Numbered from the stretch's first letter, positions 17,208-26,227 are shown. The stretch: DNA of 60,722 nucleotides from an uncultured Oscillospiraceae bacterium (GCA_944385365.1 CALWWW010000014.1:1-60722), one strand, 5' to 3'. Program-made: numbers and translations. Notes: a model not told the origin generated them from the letters alone.

Positions 17208-17252
17208 TGGTCATGTCCTCCTGCTTTGTTACAATAAAGTTATGGTGAATTT

Positions 17253-17281
17253 AGTATAGCGGGCGGCGGTGTTTCTGTCAA
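17253..17281 (-). promoter_or_regulatory. Promoter of yhaM
   Basis: Minus strand: -35 TTGACA (17276-17281), a 17-base spacer, -10 TATACT (17253-17258). Confidence 0.85.
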
Positions 17282-17338
17282 CGCGGCGCATAATTCCCGG
17301 CGGGCGGGAAATGCTGAAACCAGGGGTACGAAACCGCA

Positions 17339-17367
17339 TTGACAACGGAGGAAGCCCGTGCTATAAT
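17339..17367 (+). promoter_or_regulatory. Perfect consensus promoter of the riboswitch-ATPase unit
   Basis: -35 TTGACA (17339-17344), a 17-base spacer, -10 TATAAT (17362-17367). Transcription should begin near 17374, just before the aptamer. Confidence 0.9.
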
Positions 17368-17375
17368 CGCCGTAG

Positions 17376-17472
17376 TTGAAAAGGGAGTAGTTTGAAAGAC
17401 ATGCTGTCAACATCTCAGCCTTTTGGGCTTGGTGGCATGTGCCCGAAGTGGTAACAAGACTTTTCGACAACC
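17376..17472 (+). ncRNA. Probable yybP-ykoY Mn2+ riboswitch aptamer
   Basis: The leader carries the blocks I associate with the yybP-ykoY motif: aagggagtag (17381-17390), ctgtcaacatc (17404-17414), a central gcc-ttttg-ggc hairpin, and ccgaagtggtaacaagac (17443-17460) that closes the structure. This family binds Mn2+ and turns on exporters such as MntP, TerC-like proteins and P-type ATPases, and an ATPase follows here. The 3' strand of the aptamer is shared with the terminator stem, as a transcriptional switch needs. The match is from memory of the consensus, without a covariance search. Confidence 0.75.
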
Positions 17473-17520
17473 GTTGTCCTATGTTTGCAGGAAAATGGTT
17501 GTCGAAGAGTCTTTTTCTTT
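17456..17520 (+). terminator. Riboswitch-controlled terminator
   Basis: A 17-base stem (17456-17472 with 17497-17513, only one G-U pair) ends in a T-rich run at 17511-17520, 50 bases before the ATPase start. The left arm overlaps the aptamer end, so folding of one excludes the other. Confidence 0.85.
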
Positions 17521-17570
17521 TATCTGCCCATCCGGTTCAACACAAAACAAACAAGAAAGGAAGCATCCCT

Positions 17571-20198
17571 ATGGCCGAACCCTATTACAGACAAACGGCG
17601 CAGCAGGCCCTCAGCAGCCAGCAGTCCAGCGCCAACGGGCTCACCTCCCAGGAGGTGGCCCAGCGGGCCCAGCAGTACGGGCCCAACAAGCTGTCCGAAG
17701 GCGAGAAAAAGAGCGTGCTCCGGGTGTTCCTGGAGCAGTTCAAGGACCTGCTGGTGCTCATTCTCATTGTGGCCGCCTGCATCTCCGCTGCCTCCGGCAA
17801 CATGGAGAGTACCATTGTCATCTTCGCGGTCCTGATTCTCAACGCCGTTCTGGGCACCGTCCAGTATTTGAAGGCGGAAAAGTCCCTGGAGAGCCTCAAG
17901 GCCATGTCGTCTCCCACGGCCAAAGTCCTGCGGGACGGCAAACGATTGGAAATCCCCTCGGCGGAGGTGGTCCCCGGCGATATCGTGCTGCTGGAGGCCG
18001 GCGACATGGTGGTGGCCGACGGCCGCATTCTGGAAAACTTTTCCCTCAAGGTCAACGAAAGCTCCCTGACCGGTGAAAGCGAGGGCGTGGACAAAACCGC
18101 CGACGCCATCGACGCCGATCAGGTGGCCCTGGGCGATCAGAAAAACATGGTGTTTTCCGGCTCCCTGGTCACCTATGGCCGGGCCACGGTGCTGGTCACC
18201 GGCACCGGTATGCACACGGAGCTGGGCAAAATCGCCGCCCTCATGAACCAGACCCAGCAGCGCAAGACCCCCTTGCAGCAGAGTCTGGACAGCTTCAGCG
18301 CCAAGCTGGCCATTGTGATTATAGCCATTTCCGTTCTGGTGTTCGCCCTGTCGGTGTTCCGTACGGGCATGAGCATTCTCGATTCCCTGATGTTTGCCGT
18401 GGCCCTGGCTGTGGCCGCCATCCCCGAGGCCCTGTCCTCCATCGTCACCATCGTTCTGGCCATGGGCACCCAGAAAATGGCCCGTCAGAACGCCATCATC
18501 AAGGATTTGAAGGCCGTGGAAAGCCTGGGCAGCGTGTCCGTCATCTGTTCCGACAAAACCGGCACGTTGACCCAGAACAAAATGACCCCCCAGAAGATCT
18601 ACGCGGACGGCGCGCTGCTGGAGGGCAACGACCTGAAACTGGCCAACGATGTTCAGAGACTGCTGCTGAAAGCGGCGCTGCTGGCCAGCGACGCCACCAA
18701 CGACGAGGAAAACGGCACGTCCATCGGCGACCCCACCGAGGTGGCCCTGGTCATGCTGGGCGAACAGTTCGGCGTGGTGGAAGAGGAGTACCGGGCCCAG
18801 CATCCGAGACTGGGCGAACTGGCCTTCGATTCGGACCGGAAGCTCATGAGCACCCTCCACGACATCGACGGGACGCCCACCCTGTTCACCAAGGGCGCCA
18901 TGGACGTGCTGCTGAGCCGGTCCCAATGGCTGCTGACCAGCGCGGGCAAGGTGGAGCTGACCCCCGAGCGCAAGGAGGAAATTGCCAGGGTCAACATGGA
19001 ATTGTCCACCGAGGGCCTGCGGGTCCTGGCCTTTGCCTACCGGGAACTGGACAGCGTCCGGCCCCTGACGCTGGAGGATGAAAACGACTTTACGTTCATC
19101 GGCCTGATCTCCATGATTGACCCGCCCCGGCCCGAGGCCATCCAGGCCGTGGCCGACGCCAAACAGGGCGGCATCCGCACCATTATGATCACCGGCGACC
19201 ACAAGGTGACGGCCACGGCCATCGCCCGGCAGCTGGGCATCTTCCGCGACGGCGACGAGGCCCTGGCCGGTGTGGAGCTGGACAACATGACCGACGCGGA
19301 ACTGGACCAGCGGCTGGAGAAAATCTCCGTCTATGCCCGTGTGTCGCCGGAGCATAAAATCCGCATTGTCAACGCCTGGCAGCGCAAGGGAAATATTGTC
19401 TCCATGACCGGCGACGGCGTCAACGACGCCCCCGCCCTGAAAAAAGCCGATATCGGCGTGGCCATGGGTATCACCGGCACAGAGGTTTCCAAGGACGCCG
19501 CTTCCATGATTCTGGCTGACGACAATTTCGCCACCATCGTCAAGGCCGTGGTCAACGGCCGCAGCGTCTACGCCAACATTAAAAACGCCATTCTGTTTCT
19601 GCTGTCCGGCAACACCGCCGGTATCTTCTGTGTCCTGTATGCGTCCATTATGGCCCTGCCAGTGCCCTTTGAGCCGGTGCACCTGCTGTTTATCAACCTG
19701 CTGACCGACTCCCTGCCCGCCATTGCCATCGGCATGGAGCCCGCCCGCCGGGGCCTGCTGAGCCAGAAGCCCAGAGACCCCAAGGAGCCCATCCTCAACC
19801 GGTCCCTCCTGAGCCGCATCGGCGTGCAGGGCTTGCTCATTGCCATTGCCACCATGGCAGCCTTCTACCTGGGCTACGGTCCCACCAAGGACGCCGCCAT
19901 GGCTTCCACCATGGCCTTCGCCACCCTGACGTTGGCCCGCCTGTTCCACGGCTTCAACTGCCGCGGCGCGGAATCCCTGTTCCGCCTGAAGTTCACCACC
20001 AATCCCGCGTCCATTCTGGCGTTCTTCGCCGGTGTGGTGCTGCTGGCTCTGGTGCTCTTTGTGCCCGGCCTGACCAGCCTCTTTATGGTGGCGCCCACCT
20101 TCGGCGCGGCCCAGCTGGGCAAGGTGGTGCTGCTGGCCCTGGCCCCCACGGTGGTCATCCAGCTCTATAAGCTGCTGACCGATCACAAGCGCCGGTAA
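17571..20198 (+). CDS. P2-type cation-transporting ATPase (probable Mn2+/Ca2+ exporter)
   Basis: P-type ATPase of 875 aa that pumps divalent cations out of the cell. It has the cation ATPase N-domain, the actuator TGES motif (SLTGESEGVDK), phosphorylation motif SDKTGTLTQNK with Asp328, the nucleotide-binding KGAMD region, the hinge TGDGVNDAPALKKADIG, and ten or so membrane helices. Ion-site residues visible are AIPEAL in helix M4 and NLLTDSLPAIAIG in M6. This Glu, Asn and Asp set resembles the single-site SPCA/PMR1 pumps that carry both Ca2+ and Mn2+. The Mn riboswitch upstream favours Mn2+ export as the physiological role. An in-frame extension upstream crosses the terminator and is rejected. 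Confidence 0.93.
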   Translation: MAEPYYRQTAQQALSSQQSSANGLTSQEVAQRAQQYGPNKLSEGEKKSVLRVFLEQFKDLLVLILIVAACISAASGNMESTIVIFAVLILNAVLGTVQYLKAEKSLESLKAMSSPTAKVLRDGKRLEIPSAEVVPGDIVLLEAGDMVVADGRILENFSLKVNESSLTGESEGVDKTADAIDADQVALGDQKNMVFSGSLVTYGRATVLVTGTGMHTELGKIAALMNQTQQRKTPLQQSLDSFSAKLAIVIIAISVLVFALSVFRTGMSILDSLMFAVALAVAAIPEALSSIVTIVLAMGTQKMARQNAIIKDLKAVESLGSVSVICSDKTGTLTQNKMTPQKIYADGALLEGNDLKLANDVQRLLLKAALLASDATNDEENGTSIGDPTEVALVMLGEQFGVVEEEYRAQHPRLGELAFDSDRKLMSTLHDIDGTPTLFTKGAMDVLLSRSQWLLTSAGKVELTPERKEEIARVNMELSTEGLRVLAFAYRELDSVRPLTLEDENDFTFIGLISMIDPPRPEAIQAVADAKQGGIRTIMITGDHKVTATAIARQLGIFRDGDEALAGVELDNMTDAELDQRLEKISVYARVSPEHKIRIVNAWQRKGNIVSMTGDGVNDAPALKKADIGVAMGITGTEVSKDAASMILADDNFATIVKAVVNGRSVYANIKNAILFLLSGNTAGIFCVLYASIMALPVPFEPVHLLFINLLTDSLPAIAIGMEPARRGLLSQKPRDPKEPILNRSLLSRIGVQGLLIAIATMAAFYLGYGPTKDAAMASTMAFATLTLARLFHGFNCRGAESLFRLKFTTNPASILAFFAGVVLLALVLFVPGLTSLFMVAPTFGAAQLGKVVLLALAPTVVIQLYKLLTDHKRR

Positions 20199-20204
20199 TG
20201 GTGC

Positions 20205-20240
20205 AAACACGGATGTCCCGCCGGGGCATCCGTGTTTTTT
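20205..20240 (+). terminator. Terminator of the P-type ATPase gene
   Basis: Stem aaacacggatg / catccgtgttt enclosing tcccgccgggg, followed by a T run, beginning seven bases after the stop. Confidence 0.9.
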
Positions 20241-20250
20241 GCGCTGCCCC

Positions 20251-20279
20251 TTGCAAAATGGCAGCGGCGGCGGTATGGT
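20251..20279 (+). promoter_or_regulatory. Promoter of the M20 amidohydrolase gene
   Basis: -35 TTGCAA (20251-20256), a 17-base spacer, -10 TATGGT (20274-20279), 28 bases before the ATG at 20307. Confidence 0.55.
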
Positions 20280-20306
20280 AATAACAAACTGATCAGAAAG
20301 ACGGCG

Positions 20307-21503
20307 ATGACTATGAACGAACTGCGCAGCCGGGCCATGGAGCTGGCCCCCATGCTGAAAGCCATTAAAGACGATCTCCACCGCCACCCGGAGTTGTCCT
20401 TTCAGGAGCGGCGGACCACGGAACTGATCCGGCGGCGGCTGGAAGCCCTGTCCATCTCCATTCTGGACCTGGGCATGGAAACCGGTGTGGTGGGCTATTT
20501 ACAGGGGGGACGTCCCGGCCCCACGGTGGCCCTGCGGGCCGATATGGACGCCATCGCCCAGCAGGAACCGGCGGACAACGGCGTGGTGTCGGAGACCCCC
20601 GGCGTCATGCACGCCTGCGGCCACGACTTCCACACCACCTGTCTGTTGGGGGCCGCCCGGCTCCTGTCGGAGCGGCGGGAGGAACTGGCGGGGAATGTGG
20701 TCTTCTTGTTCCAGCCGGCGGAGGAGGTCACCAAGGGGGCCAAGGCCATGATTGAACACGGCCTGTGGGAAAAGCTGCCGGAAACGCCCCGCTTCCTCTT
20801 CGGGCTCCACACCCGGCCGGAGATTGCCTGCGGTGATGTGGCGATTGTTCCCGGCGGCATCATGGCCGGTAAGACCCACTTTTTCATCGACTTGACCGGC
20901 GTCACCGGCCATTGCGGTTCCCCCCATAAGTGCGTGGATGTAATCACCTGCGGCGCGGCCATTGTCAACGCCATTCAAACGGTGGTCAGCCGCAATACGG
21001 ACCCCTTGGAGCCTCTGGTCTGCGCTGTGTTTTCCATCCACGCCGGAACGCCGGAAAATTTCGTACCGGAAACCCTGTCCATGAGCGGCGATATCCGCGC
21101 CCACTCCGACGCTGTTATGGAAGCGACAGAGAAGCGGCTACAGCAGGTGGTCCAGGGCATTGCGGAAACCTACGGCTGTCAGTGGGAACTGCGGTTCGCG
21201 CCCCAGGTGCCGGTGACGTACAACGGCCCGGAGATGACGGCTCTGGCTCGGACAGCGGCGGAGGCTGTGGCGGGGCCGGAACATATTGTCAGCCCCCGGG
21301 GCGATATGGGTTCGGAGGATTTTGCTGTTTTGGGCCAGACGGTCCCGGCGTTCTTCTACTGGATTGGCACGGGCTACCCCAACCAGACCAACGCGGCGTG
21401 GCATAACGCCCGATTCCGCACCGACGACGACGCCCTGCCCCTGGGAGCGGCGCTGCTGGCCTCGTCGGTTTTGACGGCCATGGAGCAAACGCCATCGTTG
21501 TAG
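20307..21503 (+). CDS. M20 family amidohydrolase (hippurate hydrolase-like)
   Basis: Cytoplasmic metallo-amidohydrolase of 398 aa in the M20D group (hippurate hydrolase, N-acyl-amino-acid deacylases, IAA-amino-acid hydrolases). Metal-binding motifs are HACGHDFHT, the PAEEVTKGAK acid pair and the LHTRPE His. A lid dimerisation domain occupies about residues 180-300, and the C-terminal MGSEDFAV and WHNARF motifs are typical. It removes an acyl group from an N-acyl amino acid or similar amide; the exact substrate is not predictable. The start could be the ATG at 20307 or 20313. The ribosome site is weak. A MerR-like regulator is convergent downstream. Confidence 0.92.
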   Translation: MTMNELRSRAMELAPMLKAIKDDLHRHPELSFQERRTTELIRRRLEALSISILDLGMETGVVGYLQGGRPGPTVALRADMDAIAQQEPADNGVVSETPGVMHACGHDFHTTCLLGAARLLSERREELAGNVVFLFQPAEEVTKGAKAMIEHGLWEKLPETPRFLFGLHTRPEIACGDVAIVPGGIMAGKTHFFIDLTGVTGHCGSPHKCVDVITCGAAIVNAIQTVVSRNTDPLEPLVCAVFSIHAGTPENFVPETLSMSGDIRAHSDAVMEATEKRLQQVVQGIAETYGCQWELRFAPQVPVTYNGPEMTALARTAAEAVAGPEHIVSPRGDMGSEDFAVLGQTVPAFFYWIGTGYPNQTNAAWHNARFRTDDDALPLGAALLASSVLTAMEQTPSL

Positions 21504-21523
21504 GAGCGGGTGTTGGACACAGT

Positions 21524-21946
21524 TTATCTACCGTAATATTCCTTCATAATTTGGCTGATATCAGCTTCCGCGCCGTTTAAAATGTAGTGCGCTTTACCGG
21601 ATTCATAGGAAAATGCAAAACGGATGTGGGAACGGCGGCTTGCGGCGTTACAGAAGAAGTCGGCCACTTCCTTTGCTTCACGTTCATCCAAAAGAAGCTC
21701 CAGAAGAATGCACAGTTCCTTTTCACGATTGTCCTGTCCTGCCAGAAAATCATAGACAATAGCATGGTGCTTTGTCTGGATGCTGGGACGGACCGCCGGA
21801 TGGAGAACAAACGCCGAAACCTGCTGTTCTGTAAACTTCCAGATTCCTGTCTCTTTGCTGCCGTGGAGAATATCCGATTTTATGTAGTTCCGCAGGGTGC
21901 GGGTGGTAAGACCGGTGATTAGGGAAAGCTGCTCAATGGTATACAT
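21524..21946 (-). CDS. MerR-like helix-turn-helix regulator
   Basis: A 140-residue protein with a MerR-type winged helix at the N-terminus (YTIEQLSLITGLTTRTLRNYI, then GIWKFTEQQV). The DNA-binding part is about residues 1-55. The C-terminal 85 residues are not a classical MerR coiled coil plus sensor. They hold a mixed helix-strand segment (AIVYDFLAGQDNREKELCILLELLLDE...RFAFSYESGKAHYILNG) seen in small clostridial regulators of unknown ligand. No operon partner is adjacent: it converges on the amidohydrolase and is followed upstream by a repeat element. The ATG has an AGGAGG site. Confidence 0.8.
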   Translation of the reverse strand: MYTIEQLSLITGLTTRTLRNYIKSDILHGSKETGIWKFTEQQVSAFVLHPAVRPSIQTKHHAIVYDFLAGQDNREKELCILLELLLDEREAKEVADFFCNAASRRSHIRFAFSYESGKAHYILNGAEADISQIMKEYYGR

Positions 21947-22084
21947 ATGGATTCCTCCTGATGAACGGTACGGTATGCTTGTGAGTACATTGTAAGCAGG
22001 ACAGACCAGAAAGACAATTTGAAAAAGCGGGAGTTTTTCATAGCAGATGCTTCCGCTTTGCTAAATAGGGGAAGCTGTTTAAGG

Positions 22085-22330
22085 GGCGCAAAAAGGCCGC
22101 CGTCCGCCACCCGCGATGGGGTGGGGACGGCGGCCTTACGGCTTCGCCGTGGGGATTGCGCCATCTGCGGATGACGCTTTGGGACGATGGGGGAGTTCGC
22201 GCCGTGCGCGGCGCGGGTGTTTCGCCCGCTGCGGCGGGCGGGAATGTCGCTGGCTGCGGCCAGCGATCAGAGGCCCTGCCTCTGGACTCCGCGATTTCGC
22301 GATTTTTGAAAAAATCGAGTAAAACTTTTT
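22085..22330 (+). repeat. Structured interspersed repeat, copy A
   Basis: About 245 bases made of successive hairpins: aaggccgccgtccgccac... with its complement, acggc-ttc-gccgt, cgcgccg-tg-cgcggcg, cgcccgc-tgc-ggcgggcg, tcgctggc-tgc-ggccagcga, agaggc-cct-gcctct and cgattttt-gaaaaaatcg, ending gtaaaactttt. It matches copy B (26357-26595) along its length. The end lies seven bases from the stop of the siderophore-binding lipoprotein gene. It is also the only content of the 390-base gap after the MerR-like gene. Confidence 0.88.
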
Positions 22331-22336
22331 ACTTTT

Positions 22337-23323
22337 TTACTGGGCCAGCAGGGGCGTCTCCAAATCCTGGAGCATGATATCCAGCGCGGTGATGCCGCCC
22401 TCGGCGGTATACCACACGGCGGGATTGGCCAGATAGATAATATGACCGTCGGTATAGACGCGGGTACTCTTCACCAGCTCATTCTCCACCACTTCCTGGG
22501 CCAGCTTGGCACCCTCGGTGGCAATGGCGGCGTCCCGGTCCAGAACCACCATGTAGTCCGGGTCCTTCTCCACGACAAACTCAAAGGAGGACTCGTTGCC
22601 GTGGGTGGAGGTGGCGGCTGCGGCGTCGATGCCGATGTTTTCAAAACCGATTTCCCGGCCCACCATGGAGCACCGGCCATCGTTGCCCAGAATGTTGAAA
22701 CCGCCGCTGGTCACCAGACCCACAATGGCCGTCTTGCCCTTGGCGGCGTCGGCCAGAGCCGCAATGCGGCTGTCAAAGCCCGCCATCAGGTCTTCCACCT
22801 TGGATTCCAGGCCGAAAATGGCGGCCACATTGGCGGCGTTCTGCCGCACGCTTTCCACCACGCCCAACTCTGTGTCCACGGACAGATAGACCACCGGTGC
22901 AATCTCACTGAGGGCGTCATAGGACTCGGCCAAACGGCCGCCAATGAAAATCACGTCGGGTTCGCAGGCCATGACGGCTTCCAGATCGGCCTCCTTGATG
23001 GTGCCAAGCTGGGCCACATCCTCGGTCATATAGTCCTGGAGATAAGACAGTGTGGTTTTGGCGGAGCCCACCACCCGGTCCCCCACGCCCAGGGCGTCGA
23101 GAATGTCCAGGGAAGCCATGTCCAGGACGGCAATGCGCTGGGCGTCGTAGGGTACCTCCACGGTGACGGTTTCCTTGCCGGCGTTGAGGGACGACACGGA
23201 GACGGTCTCCGGCGCGGCGTCCGTGGTCTCCGCGGCGGTCTCGTTGGCGGCAGCGGCGGAACCGCAGGCCGTCAGGCCCAGGGCCAGCATCAGGGCGGCG
23301 GTCAGTGCGAGCAGTTTTTTCAT
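22337..23323 (-). CDS. Siderophore-binding lipoprotein (YclQ/FatB-like)
   Basis: Extracytoplasmic substrate-binding protein of an iron-chelate ABC transporter, 328 aa. A lipoprotein signal with lipobox LTAC (Cys20) is followed by a low-complexity Ala/Glu/Thr linker and then two lobes of the FecB/FatB type (RIAVLDMASLDILDALGVGDRVVG and DVIFIGGRLAESYD, joined by a long helix). It is last in an operon permease-permease-ATPase-binding protein, the same order as Bacillus yclNOPQ for petrobactin, so a catecholate or related siderophore is the likely ligand (inference). The ATG follows AAAGGAG. Confidence 0.92.
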   Translation of the reverse strand: MKKLLALTAALMLALGLTACGSAAAANETAAETTDAAPETVSVSSLNAGKETVTVEVPYDAQRIAVLDMASLDILDALGVGDRVVGSAKTTLSYLQDYMTEDVAQLGTIKEADLEAVMACEPDVIFIGGRLAESYDALSEIAPVVYLSVDTELGVVESVRQNAANVAAIFGLESKVEDLMAGFDSRIAALADAAKGKTAIVGLVTSGGFNILGNDGRCSMVGREIGFENIGIDAAAATSTHGNESSFEFVVEKDPDYMVVLDRDAAIATEGAKLAQEVVENELVKSTRVYTDGHIIYLANPAVWYTAEGGITALDIMLQDLETPLLAQ

Positions 23324-23362
23324 GGGTTGTTCTCCTTTTTACAAAAAGTACTGAAAAATGGG

Positions 23363-24118
23363 TTAATAATAGATAGACAACGGGCGATTCTGGATGGTCA
23401 TAATCTCAAAATCCACGTTGTAAATCTCCGAAAGGGTCTCCTTGGTCATCACTTCTTCCACGGTGCCGAATTTGGCAATGCGGCCGTCCTTGAACGCGCA
23501 GATGTAGTCGGAGTAGAAGGCGGCATAGTTGATCTCATGGAGAACCAGAATGACCGTTTTGCCCAGTTCGTCGCAGAGACGGCGGACAATCTTCATCATA
23601 TTGGTGGCGTGGTAGATATCCAGGTTGTTGGTGGGCTCGTCCAGCAGCACGTATTCCGTGTCCTGGGCGATGACCATGGCGATCATGGCCCGCTGGCGCT
23701 GGCCGCCGGACAGTTCATCGATAAACCGGTCCTGGAAGTCCTCCAGCTCCATATAGGCAATGGCCCGGTCGATGATCTCCTGATCCTCCGGCGTGGTGCG
23801 GCCCCCGGAGTAGGGGAACCGGCCGAAGGTCACCAGCTCCCGCACCGTCAGCTTCATCTGAATGTTGTTGCTTTGGGTCAGAATGGCCAGCCGTTTCGAC
23901 AGCTCCTTGCTTTTCCAATGGCTGATGTCCTTACCGGCAAATTCCACCAGACCGCTGTCCCGGGCGATGAGCCGGGAGAGAATGCCCATGACGGTGGATT
24001 TGCCCGCGCCGTTGGGGCCGATCATGGAGATGACCTTGCCTTTGGGAATGTGAAAGCTTACATCGTGTACGACGGTTTTTCCGTCGTACTGCTTGGAGAG
24101 GTTTTTGATTTGCAGCAT
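23363..24118 (-). CDS. Iron-chelate ABC transporter ATPase (YclP-like)
   Basis: ATP-binding subunit of 251 aa energising siderophore import. Walker A is GPNGAGKST (about residues 34-42), the Q-loop lies in ILTQSNN, the ABC signature is LSGGQRQRAMIAM, Walker B is EYVLLDEPTNNLD and the switch His is in VLHEINYA. It belongs to the FepC/FecE group. It sits one base after the upstream permease gene and 39 bases before the binding-protein gene, in one operon. Confidence 0.95.
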   Translation of the reverse strand: MLQIKNLSKQYDGKTVVHDVSFHIPKGKVISMIGPNGAGKSTVMGILSRLIARDSGLVEFAGKDISHWKSKELSKRLAILTQSNNIQMKLTVRELVTFGRFPYSGGRTTPEDQEIIDRAIAYMELEDFQDRFIDELSGGQRQRAMIAMVIAQDTEYVLLDEPTNNLDIYHATNMMKIVRRLCDELGKTVILVLHEINYAAFYSDYICAFKDGRIAKFGTVEEVMTKETLSEIYNVDFEIMTIQNRPLSIYY

Positions 24119-24119
24119 A

Positions 24120-25097
24120 TCAGACCTTCTTTCTCGAGAGCAGCAGATAGAGGAAGTACAGGCCGCCGCCTACGGTGATAAAGACGCTGACGGGGACCGT
24201 ATAGGTGTAGAGGTGTTCGACAATCAGCTGGCCGCCCAGCAGCACAATGGTGCCGAAGAGCACGGAGCCCAAAACCAGCTGGCTGTGGCGGTACGTCCGC
24301 AGCAGCTGCCGGGACAGGTTGGCAATGATCAGACCCAGGAAGGAAATGGGGCCTACCAGGGCCGTGGCCACGGCAATGGCCAGCGTCACGCCCAGCAGGA
24401 GACGGCGGATGCACCGGTCGTAATCGACGCCCAGATTGATGGCCTGGGCCTTGCCCAGCGTCAGCACATCCAGCAAAGCTAGCTCTTTCCGCAGGAAAAA
24501 GACAATGGCGCCCAGCAAAATCACCGAAAAGACAATAATCTCATTGTTGATGTTGTTGAAACCGGCCACCAGAGACGTCAGCAGTGTGTCGTACTCGTTG
24601 GGGTCCATGACCCGTGTCAGGGTGGTTTGGATGCTGCCGAAAAAAGAGGTCAGCACCGTGCCCACCAACAGCACATAGAGGACGTTGTGGTTGGTCTTTC
24701 GGAACAGATAGCTATAGAGAAGTGTGGCCACAATGCCCATGAGGACCACATCCACGGCAAAGGCCAGATTGGCGTTGACGGCCAGGGCGCTGCCGGAGCC
24801 GATGAAGAACACCACCGCCGTATGAATCAGCGTATAAAGGGAGTTCATGCCCAGCAGACACGGGGTGACAATGGTGTTGTTGATGATGGATTGGAACACC
24901 AGGGACGCGCCGCCGATGGCAAAGGCCGTAATCAGCATGGCCAGCAGCTTTGGAGCCCGCAGCTTCATGGCGTAGCGCACCAGATTGGGATTGGAGAAGT
25001 TGACCTCCACCACCAGATAGCCCACGGCGCAGAGGACCGTCAGAACGGCCATAACAATCAATTTGCGGTGGTTGGAGCGGACAGCAATGCCATTCAA
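24120..25097 (-). CDS. Iron-chelate ABC transporter permease 2 (YclO-like)
   Basis: FecCD-family permease of 325 aa with about nine to ten membrane helices. The coupling region near VGPISFLGLIIANLSRQLLRTYRH contacts the ATPase. It pairs with the next upstream permease to form the heterodimeric channel. The start is a TTG overlapping the preceding stop (TTGA), showing translational coupling. Length is normal for the family. Confidence 0.93.
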   Translation of the reverse strand: MNGIAVRSNHRKLIVMAVLTVLCAVGYLVVEVNFSNPNLVRYAMKLRAPKLLAMLITAFAIGGASLVFQSIINNTIVTPCLLGMNSLYTLIHTAVVFFIGSGSALAVNANLAFAVDVVLMGIVATLLYSYLFRKTNHNVLYVLLVGTVLTSFFGSIQTTLTRVMDPNEYDTLLTSLVAGFNNINNEIIVFSVILLGAIVFFLRKELALLDVLTLGKAQAINLGVDYDRCIRRLLLGVTLAIAVATALVGPISFLGLIIANLSRQLLRTYRHSQLVLGSVLFGTIVLLGGQLIVEHLYTYTVPVSVFITVGGGLYFLYLLLSRKKV

Positions 25098-26098
25098 GAG
25101 CAGCAGCCTCCTTTCTGTGCGGCGAGACGCACCGGTTTTTTGCCCCGGAGCCGGTAGAACAGCAGTCCCACGAAAATCAGACTGCCCAAAATGCCGACGA
25201 TCAGTTCGATGGGCAGCTCATAGGGGAAGATGACGACGCGGCCGATCATATCGCAGATCAGGACAAACAGCGCGCCGAACAGGGCCGTATCCGTCAGGGT
25301 GCCCCGCAGCTTGTCGCCCTTGAACATGGTGACCACATTGGGGACAATCAGCCCCACATAGGAGATGGAACCCACCACCACCACAATGGAAGCGGTGATC
25401 ATGGCGGCGATGGACAGTCCCAGGAACAGAATCACGTTGTAGGGTACGCCCAGGTTGCGGGAAAAGTCCTTGCCCATGCCCACAATATTGAAATGGTTGG
25501 CAAAGACAAAGGCCAGAATCACCAGGGGAACCACCAGCCAGACAATTTCATACCGGCCCTTGAGGACCAGGGAGAAGTGGCCCACCAGCCAGGAGGAAAG
25601 GGCCTGGGTCATTTCAAACTGATAGGACAGGTAACTGGTGATGCCGCCGATGACGTTGCCGAACATAATGCCCACCAGCGGGACCATGACGGCGTCCTTG
25701 AACTGAATGCGCTGGATAAACCAGACGAACACCCAGGTACCCAGAATGGCGAAGACAAAGGCGAAAACGGCGCGGCTCCACAGTGTGGAAGCGGGCAGAA
25801 ACAGCAGGGCAATCAGGATGCCCAACTGAGCCGAAGAGATGGTGGCGCCGGTGGTGGGGGAGACGAATTTGTTCTGACATAGCTGCTGCATAATCAGGCC
25901 CGCCACACTCATGCCCACGCCGGTACAGAGAATGGCCAGCAGCCGGGGCAGCCGGGAGATCAGAAAAATCTCCAGCTGATGCAGGTCGCCGCCCAGCAGG
26001 GCAGGCAGGTCCAAATCGATGACGCCCACAAACAGGGACAGCACGGAGGCCACGGCCAGACAGCAGGCCAGGACCAGGGTGATGGTACGCTCTTTCAC
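25094..26098 (-). CDS. Iron-chelate ABC transporter permease 1 (YclN-like)
   Basis: FecCD-family permease of 334 aa, first gene of the siderophore operon. Family features include RLPRLLAILCTGVGMSVAGLIMQQLCQNKFVSP near the N-terminus and GSISYVGLIVPNVVTMFKGDKLRGT in the coupling region. The start is a GTG at 26098 with a strong AGGAGG site nine bases upstream. The leader carries possible iron-regulator sites (26125-26136, 26228-26242). Confidence 0.93.
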   Translation of the reverse strand: MKERTITLVLACCLAVASVLSLFVGVIDLDLPALLGGDLHQLEIFLISRLPRLLAILCTGVGMSVAGLIMQQLCQNKFVSPTTGATISSAQLGILIALLFLPASTLWSRAVFAFVFAILGTWVFVWFIQRIQFKDAVMVPLVGIMFGNVIGGITSYLSYQFEMTQALSSWLVGHFSLVLKGRYEIVWLVVPLVILAFVFANHFNIVGMGKDFSRNLGVPYNVILFLGLSIAAMITASIVVVVGSISYVGLIVPNVVTMFKGDKLRGTLTDTALFGALFVLICDMIGRVVIFPYELPIELIVGILGSLIFVGLLFYRLRGKKPVRLAAQKGGCCS

Positions 26099-26124
26099 GG
26101 TCGATTCCTCCTGAAAAGTGGTTT

Positions 26125-26136
26125 GTTTTAACTAAC
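26125..26136 (-). promoter_or_regulatory. Possible metal-regulator half-site in leader
   Basis: Minus strand GTTAGTTAAAAC lies just downstream of the -10 of the siderophore operon promoter, where a repressor would block transcription. It resembles half of a DtxR/IdeR-type site (TTAG...CTAA). The match is imperfect. Confidence 0.3.
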
Positions 26137-26147
26137 TTTCGATGGAA

Positions 26148-26176
26148 AGCATAGCATACAGATGGGAAAAACACAA
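26148..26176 (-). promoter_or_regulatory. Promoter of the siderophore ABC operon
   Basis: Minus strand: -35 TTGTGT (26171-26176), a 17-base spacer, -10 TATGCT (26148-26153), about 50 bases before the GTG start. Confidence 0.6.
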
Positions 26177-26227
26177 GGACCTTTTTGGTGAAAAAATGAG
26201 AATTGGAACATGTCATGAATTTAATGA

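Noticed and set aside
17439-17570. An N-terminal extension of the P-type ATPase
   Set aside because: It would run through the riboswitch terminator and lacks ATPase homology; the ATG at 17571 fits the family start.
17520-20387. A 955-codon minus-strand frame opposite the P-type ATPase
   Set aside because: Low-complexity Gly/His/Gln translation typical of antisense shadow; no ribosome site or homology.
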